Positions 1-10,323 of a stretch of DNA of 21,626 nucleotides are shown here, in pieces. The stretch lies in contig CAXNAD020000332.1 in the NCBI GenBank assembly GCA_964200185.2, positions 1 through 21,626 on the forward strand. The letters run 5' to 3'. Numbering within the stretch: the first letter of the stretch is position 1; each line of letters opens with the position of its first letter. This DNA comes from Choristocarpus tenellus KU-1152 (Eukaryota > Phaeophyceae). Below the pieces are notes generated by a model. That model saw only the letters and a list, made by a program, of their open reading frames with translations, had not been told where the DNA came from and searched no databases. Made by a program: the position numbers and the translations under genes.

Positions 1-126
1 AAACCACAGCGCCCCCAGCCCTTATCCCAAGGCCCCAGAGTCATGCCCCTCCCCCCCCCTCTAGTGTACAACACTGAAGGGTTACTGCACACTCATCCAT
101 GTTCCATAGAGAACACTACAACTCAC
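1..126 (-). other. G-beta intron 4, 5' part only
   Basis: The donor is ACAAAG|GTGAGT, starting at 126. The rest of the intron runs off the left edge. No acceptor followed by a frame resembling the fourth WD repeat is present between 1 and 126. Confidence 0.8.
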
Positions 127-3100
127 CTTTGTAACACCCATCTCAACATCCCAGAATATGCATGTGCTATCTCCAGATGATGTCAGGATGGACTCCTTTT
201 TGTCATGATCATAATTGTAACCACGATGAGTTGTTGTCATGGCATCATCCACCCATCCAGCAATTCACCCAGCCATCCAACCGACCATCCAACACAACAT
301 AAATCATAGCACATACATTTAAAAATAAATTATATATGAGAGTTCCAGCGCAAACAGGCAGTATAACGACAGGAAACATCAGACAACAACCAATGCAGAT
401 TCCAAGACAGGAGGGAGATACAGAGAAGAAACCATTTCTTGCTGATGGATAAGGACTCCACGCATGCACAGGAAATCACTCATGTTTCTATCATCTCATT
501 AATACTGCATCATTTATTTTGTCAAGGGTTTAAGGAAAAAAAAGAACAATATTGATTTTTCATCCCCAACATCTCTGGAATGAACAGCTGCAGTTAATAC
601 ATTGTAAGGGGTAAGGAATCGGGTGTAACGTTCACTAAGATTCCAGTCGAGGGAGACATGGCAGGCATGACCGATACAGCAGTAAGGGTGAAGGGGTGAG
701 GTCAACAGGACCAACACAGCAATTCTTCTCATTCCTTGCCCTCCCTTACCCATCCAGCTCTCGCTGCTTGACTAAGCATGGATCAGTTCAACTCACAATA
801 CGAATAAGAGTTATTTCTGTACAGTGCTCAGAATTATACTTCTACAAGAGCCACTTACCCTCCAAAAAAAGTCTACAACAGTGCAGGTTTCACGACATGA
901 TCATCTACACAATAGGGGAAAAGGTCTAAAAAATAGAGCATTGTTCAAAGCTGACAAAAATCTTAAACGTGGTTTTGCCTCGCAAGGAAAGAAAAAACAA
1001 AACAAACACACACACACACGCAGTGCCTGCCTGCCACCTTCACTTGTCTACCCGTCCAAGGCACCAATGAACTTTTAGCACCAAAAAAGCAGGCACAAAT
1101 TCCTGTACCTGATCCACAAAGCGGCAACATGAAAGATACCCATCGTGCGCAGCTAATTCCCTGGTAGCACGCATAACAGTGGACTGTCCAAGCTCATAGA
1201 TGGAACACAGGTTATCCAGCCCACCACAGGCAACATATCTCCCCTGCCAGAGCACATCACTCAAGGTCAATTAAACAAAAACGCGGCAAGGTTTCTACCC
1301 AAAAGACCAATAGCAATCCACATTTATTACAAAACAAATGTGTACATTGTTATGCCGCATATCACTAACAAAGGCAAAAAATAATAATACTGACAATAGG
1401 TAGCAACAATTCAACCTTCTGCTACTCCCCTCCCTCTGCCATCTCCCTCATTAATCTACCAGCTCCCCTACCTCTGTCCCATTCACTATTCTATCCCCCT
1501 CACCTCCTCACCAGTTTCTTCTACACATCAATGAATCTCCACCCAGAGACACACACCATAGTAACACCCCCTCACCTGCACACTTGTTGACCTACCCAAT
1601 GCACTATGGTTAAAGGCTTGAGGTTTCACATTGAAACAAAGTAAAAATTCTAGAGGTCAACATTATCAGTTCAGCAGCATGACACATAGTATCTCAATTG
1701 TGTAGGACCAGGTCAAACCCCCCCCAGCCCATTTTTTTTTTGATCACACAAACATCAGCGGAAATACCTCGATGCACACAATCACACACCCTGCCAATAC
1801 TAAGATAATTGCTGCACAGTTGTGAGCTGGAACTGTCCTACTCATGGAGGAACACAACTTGTACAGCAGCATGGACATATACATTATGACTTGCCTGTGT
1901 TGGTTCATATGCACAGGTCATTACCCAGGATGACCGCAATGGGATGGCTTGAACCTTGTTTGTTGTGTACCCGTTCCAGATGATCAGCTTCCCATCCTGT
2001 ACACATCCAGCACGCCAATCAAGAGGGGGGACACAAACACACAGAAGTACATCACTGGAAAATAAATGTTAATCAGCCGCTGCATGTTAACGCGATAGTC
2101 GGTATGATCCACACTATTTCCTTGTCAAGCAACCTTCAATACACATATTTATATTTGATATTATAGTTTCAAACTTTGAGATAAACATCAGAACAAGAAT
2201 GTCAAAACAAGAAGTAACTCTCTACCACTAGAAATTATTGTTCTTCCCACAAGCAGAAGGTGAAACCTTAGTTATGGTACACAAAAAGTTCTGTTGATTT
2301 CATTAAAATAAAATGTTACTAAGCTTCTGGTTGTGTATTTGAAACCACGAGTTGCACAGACAACACAGTCAGACCTCAAATAGAAAAAAGAGAAAAAGGA
2401 GTCACAACACACTTGTGAGATCATAATTTTCCCTTTTTAACCAGCACTCCTCAGCTTGTAAAATATTCTATTACTGGCCCATCAAAAGTCAAACACAAAA
2501 CACAACCCAGCCAACATGTCAGCGTTCAGGTGGCAGATTCATGCTGTGCACGATCCCAAACCCACCAATTTCCAATAAACTCCAACAAGAAAGCCTTTTC
2601 ACTAAACCACTGCCTTTCAGACACCATATTTTCCCTGTCAAGTTAACCCTGTCTTGTTCCTGTCCTTGAAAAGGCATCTGGGCTCTATCATATGAAGGCC
2701 TAACCTCAAACCCAGGGCAGTCCCTCTCCCTGATATATAGTCATATCAAATATATGTTCAACCAGAAAAAAAATATATTGATACACATTGATCATTTCAT
2801 CTTTTTTCTGTATCTGATGTTTCACACATTGACACATTCAAATCTGACACAGTTTCAATACACATAAAACACTTCAGAGTACAAGTTGAAGGAAAATTAG
2901 GCACTGACACCTTGTTCTACCCTTAGATTCAAATTAAGATTCAGAATCATTTTCAAGAGACAGGGCTACTACTCTTAAGCAAATCTTGTTGTTCCTATGA
3001 AATTTTTGCTGCAGAGGGGTCAATTGTTCATCCCCACCATGGATAGCTGTTGAAAGTGAATAAACCCTGACATCAATGGCCCGTGCCCCTCGAAAGTGCT

Positions 3101-5402
3101 TTCAGAAAAGATAGTCAAGGGTAAAACATTAAATACAAGAACATAGAAGCACTATTTTCTACAGATGGACATGAAATGGACTGAACTCTGCTGTGAATGG
3201 AATAAAAAGAACTCAAATGGTTTCACTTTAAGATTATACCTATCAAAATACATTCAGAAGGAGGACTTTTTTCTCTTTTTGCACAGAATAACTTCTTACA
3301 TATATGAAAACTTCACTCTCCTGGAGTAATTGGGTATACTCCAATTTTTCTGGAAAAACTGGCAAGGTAAACCACAGTAGTGGATATGTTACAATGAAAT
3401 CAAACAAGGGGAGTACAGGCAATAATCCAAAACTCAGGAAGAAAAGTTAACTGCACAGAGGTGTAGAGTAAGTGCAATCCCTAGAAGATGTCAGGAGTCT
3501 TTTTCAACACATGAACCACCCAAGAAAAACGAAGAGGTTTTCTGAATCAATATCAGCAAGTATCTTGGTTTGAAGGGGGTAGGAGGGGTCGGATATTCAT
3601 TCTCCTTCAACACCAGTCTTGCCAAAAAAAAGCAGAAAATGAGAGTTTGAAAAAAATAAAAGATATCATTTTTCTGCATCCACAGATTACAAAGTGAATA
3701 CATGCAGCAAACTCATGTCAACAAGGACCTTGTTCATAGGCAAAAGATGTTTTCATTTCACCTTTCCCTGAACAGTTGGCATAAAGATTGTGAGAAAAAG
3801 GTGAAAAAAATTCCACCAACAAAAAATGGCCTTGAAACAAAAATGAAACACGTGTACAGTAAAACCTTCCTAGAATTCTACACTTGCCAAGTTTAATTGT
3901 GGTCACAAATAGCATACGAAGGAATTTTTGAGCATATATATATGCAACAGCCTCTGCTTCCTACTAATTTGCAGTACAGAAATAAATTGCCAAAGGAAAA
4001 GAAAAATTATGAAGAGGTGGTAACCCATCCCCTCTTGCCCTGCAAGGTGGCACAGTTGATGCTTCTGTGAGGTGCGAATATAAGCACAGTGTGACCAAAC
4101 CCCCACAAGGGTGGCATTGCAAGAAATAGAAATGAGACATGGTGTTACTCCTGATGTTCACAAATATGAGACAGGGTGTCAGTTCTTTTTGCCAAATATG
4201 TAACAGGTGGGATGACAGTCCCCAAAGCAGCACATGAACCAAGAAACTCATCATTTTTCAAGTAGTCAACAAAAAAAGTTTTTCTAACCTGTGCTTAACC
4301 CTTAAGGTAAAAAAAATCAAGCATGAAGAGTTCAACAGTGTGTATCATGCAGTCAGTCTTAAAATTACCAATTAACCTCCATACTAGTTCCATTTTCATT
4401 CCCCCCTACTCTGTTCAAAATATATTAATGAAATCGCGCAATCACAGTCACACTGGAAAAGAGGATAGGTCATCGCGACATCAACACACCGTACTGGAAA
4501 TAACAATGGTGAACGGATCAAACAGAGAAAAGGCTTCCAGTGTTATCTTTGAAGACACACACAAAATGCTATTTATACATCTGTATCATGATATGTACTC
4601 GCATGGCAGGTGTACGGAGTATAGGAGGGAGGACATAAATGAGTGTGGGTGAGGGGTATTCGTTCACTTGTGCTGTCTGACCCTTGAAGTCCAAGGCTAT
4701 CGAATCCCACTTTAAGGCCAATTTGCATGGCAAGAAATATCCTCTCATTTCCTCATAGAGAGTTTCTGAGTCGTACATGCGCAAACCCGTTCTAGCTCCA
4801 GCGGTGGTTCAACAACTACGTGGTTCATTGTAACGGAAAAATCAAAGACGCGATCTCAACAGAGAAAAAATACCGTATTTCAGTCGGCACACAAGGATTT
4901 CACGGCAAAGGTCTTCCATCCAGAGTCGGGAGACAAGAATGCGATATGCCTTCACCTCGGAAACTTGCATGCATGGACGGCCCTGGGACCGACCGACTGA
5001 CCATCAAGCTCCTCATGGACAACTCTGTACTACGACAAACAACGATAATTCAACCAAACGATTATGACCAACACAAAACAAGATGCTTTCCTTTTGACGA
5101 CCCACTGGAATCAAGGAGGGAGGTGATACCGAGGGCTGGGGGGGAGAGGGAAAACGACGCACCTGAGATGCTGAAACCAGATTATTACTGTCCCCTGACC
5201 AGTGCATTGCGTACACCTTCCCAAAGTGTCCTTTCAGCACACGGCGAATCTTTGGTCCCGGGCCCAAGTTTTTGAGGTCCTTTCTACCCGCTGCATCGTT
5301 AATGGAGCAGTCCTTCTTATCTGTTTGCGCCTTCGCTATTTCTGACTTTAGGGCCTCTGCCTTCTTTCGCGCTGCTGCCAGTCGCTCTGTAATGTCCGCC
5401 AT
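127..5402 (-). CDS. GNB1: Heterotrimeric G-protein beta subunit (WD40), 5' part, four exons, 3' end beyond window
   Basis: Beta subunit of heterotrimeric G proteins. With G-gamma it binds G-alpha at the plasma membrane and signals from seven-helix receptors. Coding exons on the minus strand are 5163-5402, 1895-1996, 1109-1243 and 127-195, all joined in phase 0, giving 182 codons of a family protein of about 340-350. Residues 1-45 form the N-terminal helix that pairs with G-gamma. WD repeats follow: [11 protein letters not shown] with [11 protein letters not shown] (about 57-87), [10 protein letters not shown] with [13 protein letters not shown] (about 95-130), and [12 protein letters not shown] with [12 protein letters not shown] (about 145-176). 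Known G-alpha contact positions are kept: K62, Y64, Q80, K83, N93, K94, W104, M106, L123 and Y150. The human Leu55 position is Phe60 here. ATG at 5400-5402 sits in a strong AAAATGG context. The left edge of the window falls in intron 4, so WD repeats 4-7 are missing only because the window ends. The symbol is the animal family name; orthology within the family is not resolved. Confidence 0.95.
196..1108 (-). other. G-beta intron 3 (913 bp) with a very long AG-free zone
   Basis: The donor is GATCAG|GTACAG at 1108 and the acceptor is GACAAAAAG ending at 196. The acceptor has almost no adjacent pyrimidine tract. Read on the minus strand, a strong pyrimidine tract lies about 200 bases upstream, near 400-427. 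The next AG after it is the acceptor itself, because no AG occurs between 437 and 198. The join FVDQ to ESILTSSGD matches the spacing of the family exactly. Confidence 0.85.
1244..1894 (-). other. G-beta intron 2 (651 bp), GC-AG type
   Basis: The donor reads ACACAG|GCAAGT, with GC in place of GT at 1894-1893, and matches the consensus of GC-AG introns. The acceptor is CTCTGGCAG ending at 1244. Splicing here in phase 0 joins AYEPTQ to GRYVACGG, which aligns with animal and fungal G-beta with one extra residue. A GT donor 12 bases further on (AAT|GTATAT) would also keep the frame but add four more residues, so it is less likely. Confidence 0.8.
1997..5162 (-). other. G-beta intron 1 (3166 bp)
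   Basis: The donor is CAG|GTGCGT at 5162 and the acceptor is TGTACAG ending at 1997. The join is in phase 0 and links ...SASQ to DGKLIIW..., which is continuous in all G-beta proteins, so no small exon is missing. The intron is AT-rich, with many A and T runs. I read both strands and found no convincing nested gene: the open frames are under 110 codons and match nothing I know. The longest, on the plus strand at 4323-4652, has no recognisable motif. Confidence 0.9.
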
Positions 5403-5800
5403 TTTGGGTCCCACACCCCGCGGGACCTCTTATGAAGCTTGCTTTCCTTCTCACGATTGGTTTGAGCACGAAGATTAAAGCTCACTCCACTCGTCTTCCA
5501 GTCCAAACAACGGTGCCCAGAACTGTACCCCCTCCCGTTGTTCTGGAGGAAGGAGAATATGTCAGTCGCCAGATCTACCTTCTCCCTACGAGCAAGTACC
5601 TAGATTGCCCACGCAACAATAAAAATAAGAGATTTGCTATTTGATAGGGGCAGTTGAGACTCGAGGTGGCGTGTTGGCAAACTCTCCCTCCCTTCTTTGC
5701 TTTCGTTGGGCCTTGTTGGGACCTAACAAAACCCGCCAACCTTTCTCGTCTGTTATATATTCAAGGACGGGTACACCTGCGTATGTCAATACTTGCAACA
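5403..5800 (-). promoter_or_regulatory. Upstream flank / presumed promoter of the G-beta gene
   Basis: This is the sequence directly upstream of the G-beta start codon. On the minus strand a CCAAT box (AAACCAATCG, core at 5456-5460) lies about 54 bases before the ATG. A TATA-like AATATATAAC lies near 5751-5760, about 350 bases before it. The transcription start cannot be read from sequence. A small plus-strand frame at 5432-5644 begins inside this flank and looks like chance. Confidence 0.35.
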
Positions 5801-7750
5801 GATACGACATAAATTATATTCTTAGAACAGACGATTCCTTGTGGAAATAAATCCAAGATAAAGGGGAGGCGCAAGATTCAGAGGAGAAACATTTATCATT
5901 TAAGTATTACCTATGACCTACTAAAAATAAATAAATAATACCAAACATGTTTAGAATGGAAAGTGGGTTTTGGAGGAAGGGTGGACATGAGAAGAAGTAC
6001 TACTGGCTGTACTGATGGAATATGATCTTGAGAACAAGTGAATAATATGAGGGTGGTCCGCATGTTATGTTGTTGGTGGAATGGCAAGTAATTCACATGC
6101 CATCCAAGTTGTGATAGATCCTTCTCTAGTCATATATACACAACTGAAGATGAGCAAAACAACTCTACTATATTGATAAGGGATAAGGAGGGAGCATGTA
6201 TGCTCAATACTACAGTGCTTGAGGCATCCTATCTTTGACGGTGGACTACTTCAACCCTATGGGATATGTACTCTAAATCTTTCGGTGTATGGGTTGTTTA
6301 TTTCTCGCCGGATAACCCATTTCCCATACCCGAAATGAAGCCAACTTCCCTGAGGTGAAGGACAATAGAGGAGACAAACTTTGCCCCATATAATAAATGC
6401 TCGAATAGCCGTCCAGAACGATAGGAGAGAAGGTAGTCGCAGGGCCACATATAATTTTACGGCATCCTCTATAATGTAAGATTATACCTCACCTGTAGAA
6501 TATTGCTTTTCTCGTTCATCTCTTTCTCTCTTAGCTTTATTTCCGTTTCAATTTTTGTGATAACGAATTATAATGTAAGGTAATAGGGATATTTTCAGAT
6601 CGATAATTTTTTCCCAGTTAGATGGTGGTATTGATAGTGTTGTGGATGGTGCTATGTGTTAGGTGTTGGGAAGTACTCAGAGAGAGTATGTTAGAATGTT
6701 TTTGGGGTCTTCCTTTTCCTGTCATTCAGTTTTCTACTCCCTCTTTCCCCCTCCATTCCTATCATAACAATTTTATGCGTATGGTTAGTATCTTTTTTAA
6801 CCACAATCTGGGACCCCTCAGACTATTGTGAAGAATAATAAGTAAGATAGACTGTACTAAGAACCTATATATTTAACACGGATATTTCAGGATGCTGCTT
6901 TTTCCAATAATATGTATGTTCAATATAGAAAAGGACCCTAGTACTTCTTCCCAGAATTTCGGAAGTGCGAGAATACACTCTTGTAGAAACATGTTATGGG
7001 TGCGATTAGGGACTCTGTAAAAACGGAGACTCTTGTTCGAAAGGTCGTCAGTTATGCCCATGGAGTATGATAAACTACCCAAAGGTGGGTTGATTTTTGG
7101 GGAACTTGTGGATGGAATGCGGGTAATATTGGTGGATGGTGGATGGGTCTACAACACGAACTTGATTGAGACTAAGAGTATCACAATCAAAGGACAGAGT
7201 AAAATGGCAATTATCAATACAAGCAGCACTCGTGTGTGGTTGATGGGAAAATGAGTTTCATGGAAAACCACTACATACAGCAAAGAAGATGTGATAATAG
7301 CAAAATATTGACATGTCATATGGTAGAGCAGTGGGGTAAAGGCAGCAGCTCAACCAAAGATATCAGGGTACATACACCTTACCACTCACTACCTTCTAAC
7401 GATGTTGATTTCCTCGTTGATCTTTTTCTTTCGTACTGATCATTCTTCTTGCATCCATTTTCCTTTGCGTCTGTTATTCACAACAATGAGTGCTTGGATA
7501 GGATGGACCAAACAGAATGTGACACCGAACAATATTTTACCCTTCTTTTTCCGATATGCGACCGGCCCATATTGACGACGTCCATGACGTCCTCTCTCAG
7601 TTGTTCGTTTCTAATGAATGCTACGTTAGTGTACTCTTGTACTTAGGAAACATGGGAAACCCCCAATAAAGAAGTGGAAAGGGCTTTACTGTCAACCAAC
7701 ACTAACTACTGTTAAGGAAAAGATTGAAGGGAGAATCTTAGGATATCATA
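5800..7750. other. Intergenic, AT-rich, no gene recognised
   Basis: Only short frames with many stops are present. One plus-strand frame at 7033-7254 has an alternating hydrophobic pattern (VILVDGGW then KSITIKGQ) recalling a coil of a parallel beta-helix, but it starts from no ATG-led longer frame and stops at once. I see no tRNA, snRNA or rRNA signature. A tRNA D-arm-like string near 7321 lacks the remaining arms. Confidence 0.5.
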
Positions 7751-10070
7751 TAGTGTGGAGTGTATAGTAAGGGGCGAGGGGTAGGATGGCTGAAATGAAC
7801 GTATTTGGACCGCATCCATGGACGTATTGACGAAAAATTATGTTTAATATTATGTATGTACATAGTACTAAATATCTATATTCTTGTATTAATAAATGGA
7901 TATTGAATTTGGTTACGTTTCTATATTTTCCTTGTATTTTGTAGTGTTTAATGTAGCATTTGTATTTTCTGAAGTATTGGATAAAAAAGTGGTACTTCAC
8001 AAGTTTATTGGGGCTTTCCCATACATCATCTTCATGACTCATTTTGTTCCGAGTTATTTCGCCACAATGTTTTGTTTTTTTGTTGTTGTATATTTGTTCT
8101 TATGTTCCTTTGTTTCGGCTGAGGTGGCATGGTGGCGCTCCCATGGATGATGCATAGATCCACAATCCCCAGAGCCACAAATTGATTTGCCGACGTCCAT
8201 TAACTACCTGCGACTATTCCGCACTAAGTTGATGGTACGCACTCCACACAATACGTTTTCAAATACTCCATACATCTATTTTCGCTGTATCATGTTTGGA
8301 ATATTTGCACAGACAGGAGGTACGAAAGGACACAAATAAATGGTACTTCTATGGTATGCATTGAAACCACGGATGTACTTGCCTGTTCCTACAGTTTACA
8401 CAGGACCAAGGCAGCAAACGGTTAGAAGTAGGGAGATTCACCCAATGGTCACTACGATGAACGTTCCAGCATTTTAACTGCTATTACTATACGCTTTTCT
8501 CACGTACCAATAATTCTTGTAGAAAGGTCGACGACTTGGTTGCGTCATGTTAGGAGGAGTTAGTGGCAAAAGTCTCTATGTTTGCAAGTCTACGATTTAG
8601 CCGACCGCCCGTTAATTGGGAGAAATTGTACTTTTCGAAATCCGATTCGACAATAGTGTTCCAATGGGGCTTGGTTGGGTTAATCAAAACTTCGACACCT
8701 ATGTTTGACCTATTATGAGGCTTTGAGATTGCTCATAATATAGATACGATTCAGTCATCCCAACTTACGTGACAACCACGAGAGCAAGGGTCTCAAATGT
8801 GAGATCCTTGAGGTTCAGCCGTGGAGTCAAGTGGCAGAGTTCGACGTCTTGTTTTGAGTCTCTGCACAAAGGGAACAGTACCTATGTGAACGTAAACATC
8901 GCCATTATTACCAAGTACACCAATTCTTGTCGCCATGATGTTAATGAATGCACTTTGGAGAGGGGTGTGGGGCATATTCCCGATTGTCGATTGTTAAGTA
9001 CACCCTGAAGGCGTATCCAGTGCATGATGCGATGAGGTGGGAATTTGTTTGTTTGGTACGTCTATATGTCGATAAAACGCTATGTCCTCCACCAAATAGA
9101 ACCTGCTGTGACGATGCGGGTTTTTCAATCCCACGCTGCTCAGGTACAGATGGCAGCTGCGTAAGAGCCTGTAATACTAGGAGGGCAAGTATCAGCGTCA
9201 GGGACAGATGTGTATCACATTATTTTTGTATTATGGCCGCTAAGGACGGTATTGTAAAACCCAGCACACTTCGTTCAGTTGCTTGTTATCTGAAACTATT
9301 AATGACTTGAGTTGCAAGGTAGTTCGGATACGCTCTTTCACTTTTTGTGGTGTGCTACACATGCTGAAATGACTCTATTACCCTTATTGTCGTTTGAGCA
9401 AGCATGGTACAACCAAACACTACACTCTGCTCGATCCTTGGACACAATACCCACCCCGCTCCTCAATCAATCTCGTGCAGGGGGGACAGTTTTAGGAACC
9501 TTCTGGATACTCTGGGGGGGGAGAGCAACCATGTGATATTCAAGGAGACCTTGTGCAAGCCACCTCATGGGCCAGTAATCCTCATCTACAAGGGTACCAA
9601 GGTTGTGATATCGCTTCAAGACTTGAAACATGTGACTGTAGTATAAGGAATGTTACAAATGCCAAACATTGCAAGAGTTAGAAGGGCATTTCTGTGTCGC
9701 GAGTCTGGAACCATATAACGCTTCAGAACCTCAAAGCCTTCCAGGAAAAAATGGTCAATGACTTCTCGGTTCATGGTAAGGACAAATTGCTGACCACTAC
9801 AACCAATGGAGATACCTTCATTCCCGAGTATGTGAATACAAATCACCACATGTAATGTATGTGGGTCCCATCACTATCCAAGGTTTAAATGGGCTTTCGA
9901 GGCTACCAAACCCGACGGTGGAGAATGTACTCAAAAGGCTAAGGAGAAGGATCAGGACCATGATAGTAGAGTCACATATCAGCAGAGCACAAGGAGCTCA
10001 AGCAAGTACAGGAATTTGAAATTGACGCTTTCATTACTTTGTAAATGCCAATTTTTGGTGTGTGGTACAG
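7750..10070. other. Intergenic, decayed reading frames, no gene recognised
   Basis: Plus-strand frames at 8948-9310 and 9404-9646 and several shorter ones are interrupted by stops and shifts and carry no motif I can name. A plus-strand stretch near 8239-8337 contains RTPHNTFSNTPY, vaguely like the NRTP...TPY segment at the end of copia integrases, but the spacing to the following FG is too short. Given the RNase H-like piece directly downstream, part of this stretch may be the body of a dead retrotransposon. Confidence 0.4.
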
Positions 10071-10079
10071 TATGATTGA

Positions 10080-10323
10080 GAGGACTACTCTAACCTGTTC
10101 AAAGTGGCGAAGGTTTTTTTGTAGGCATACCTTACTTGTCCATCATAGAGTGTGAATGAGTAACTTTGGATGGTCCAAGACAGCAATAATTAGGTGCAAA
10201 GAATATTCAATTAACGTGCGACACCACAAGCAGCAACATCAATATAATAGTGACTACCCCCTCTATGACAGACCTTTTGTGCGCGAAATCGTGGAGCGAT
10301 TTTGGACTCTTTTTCATCCATAA
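10080..10323 (+). mobile_element. Possible relic of a copia-type RNase H end
   Basis: Two plus-strand pieces in different phases recall the C-terminal RNase H region of Ty1/copia polyproteins. The piece at 10080-10124 reads EDYSNLFKVAKVFL then stop, resembling the family's EAEY..L...A.E..WL. The piece at 10159-10323 (54 codons, TAA stop) contains SKTAI then FVREIVERFWTLFHP, resembling DN.SAI...KHID..HF.RE.VE. At least one frame change and one stop separate them, so it is non-functional. About 115 bases after the stop comes TTTTGGAGGT followed by TGTTGAGG, the sort of purine stretch plus TGTTG that begins a copia 3' LTR. No second LTR copy was found, so this stays tentative. Confidence 0.3.

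Noticed and set aside
1005-1020. CA dinucleotide run, and other short A, T, C or G runs
   Set aside because: Ordinary simple sequence in an intron, with no larger structure attached.
4323-4652. 109-codon frame in G-beta intron 1
   Set aside because: No motif, ordinary chance length for AT-moderate DNA, and no sign of its own promoter or conserved sequence.
5432-5644. Small plus-strand ORF with a hydrophobic start, divergent from G-beta
   Set aside because: It lies in the G-beta promoter/leader, the signal peptide is poor, and there is no recognisable mature domain.
7317-7360. tRNA-like D-arm string GGTAGAGCAGTGG
   Set aside because: No acceptor stem, anticodon stem or T-arm GGTTCGA can be placed at the right distances on either side.
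8239-8337. RTPHNTFSNTPY as a copia integrase end
   Set aside because: The distance from TPY to the next FG is less than half that of the family, and no catalytic integrase residues are visible upstream. Kept only as a remark.
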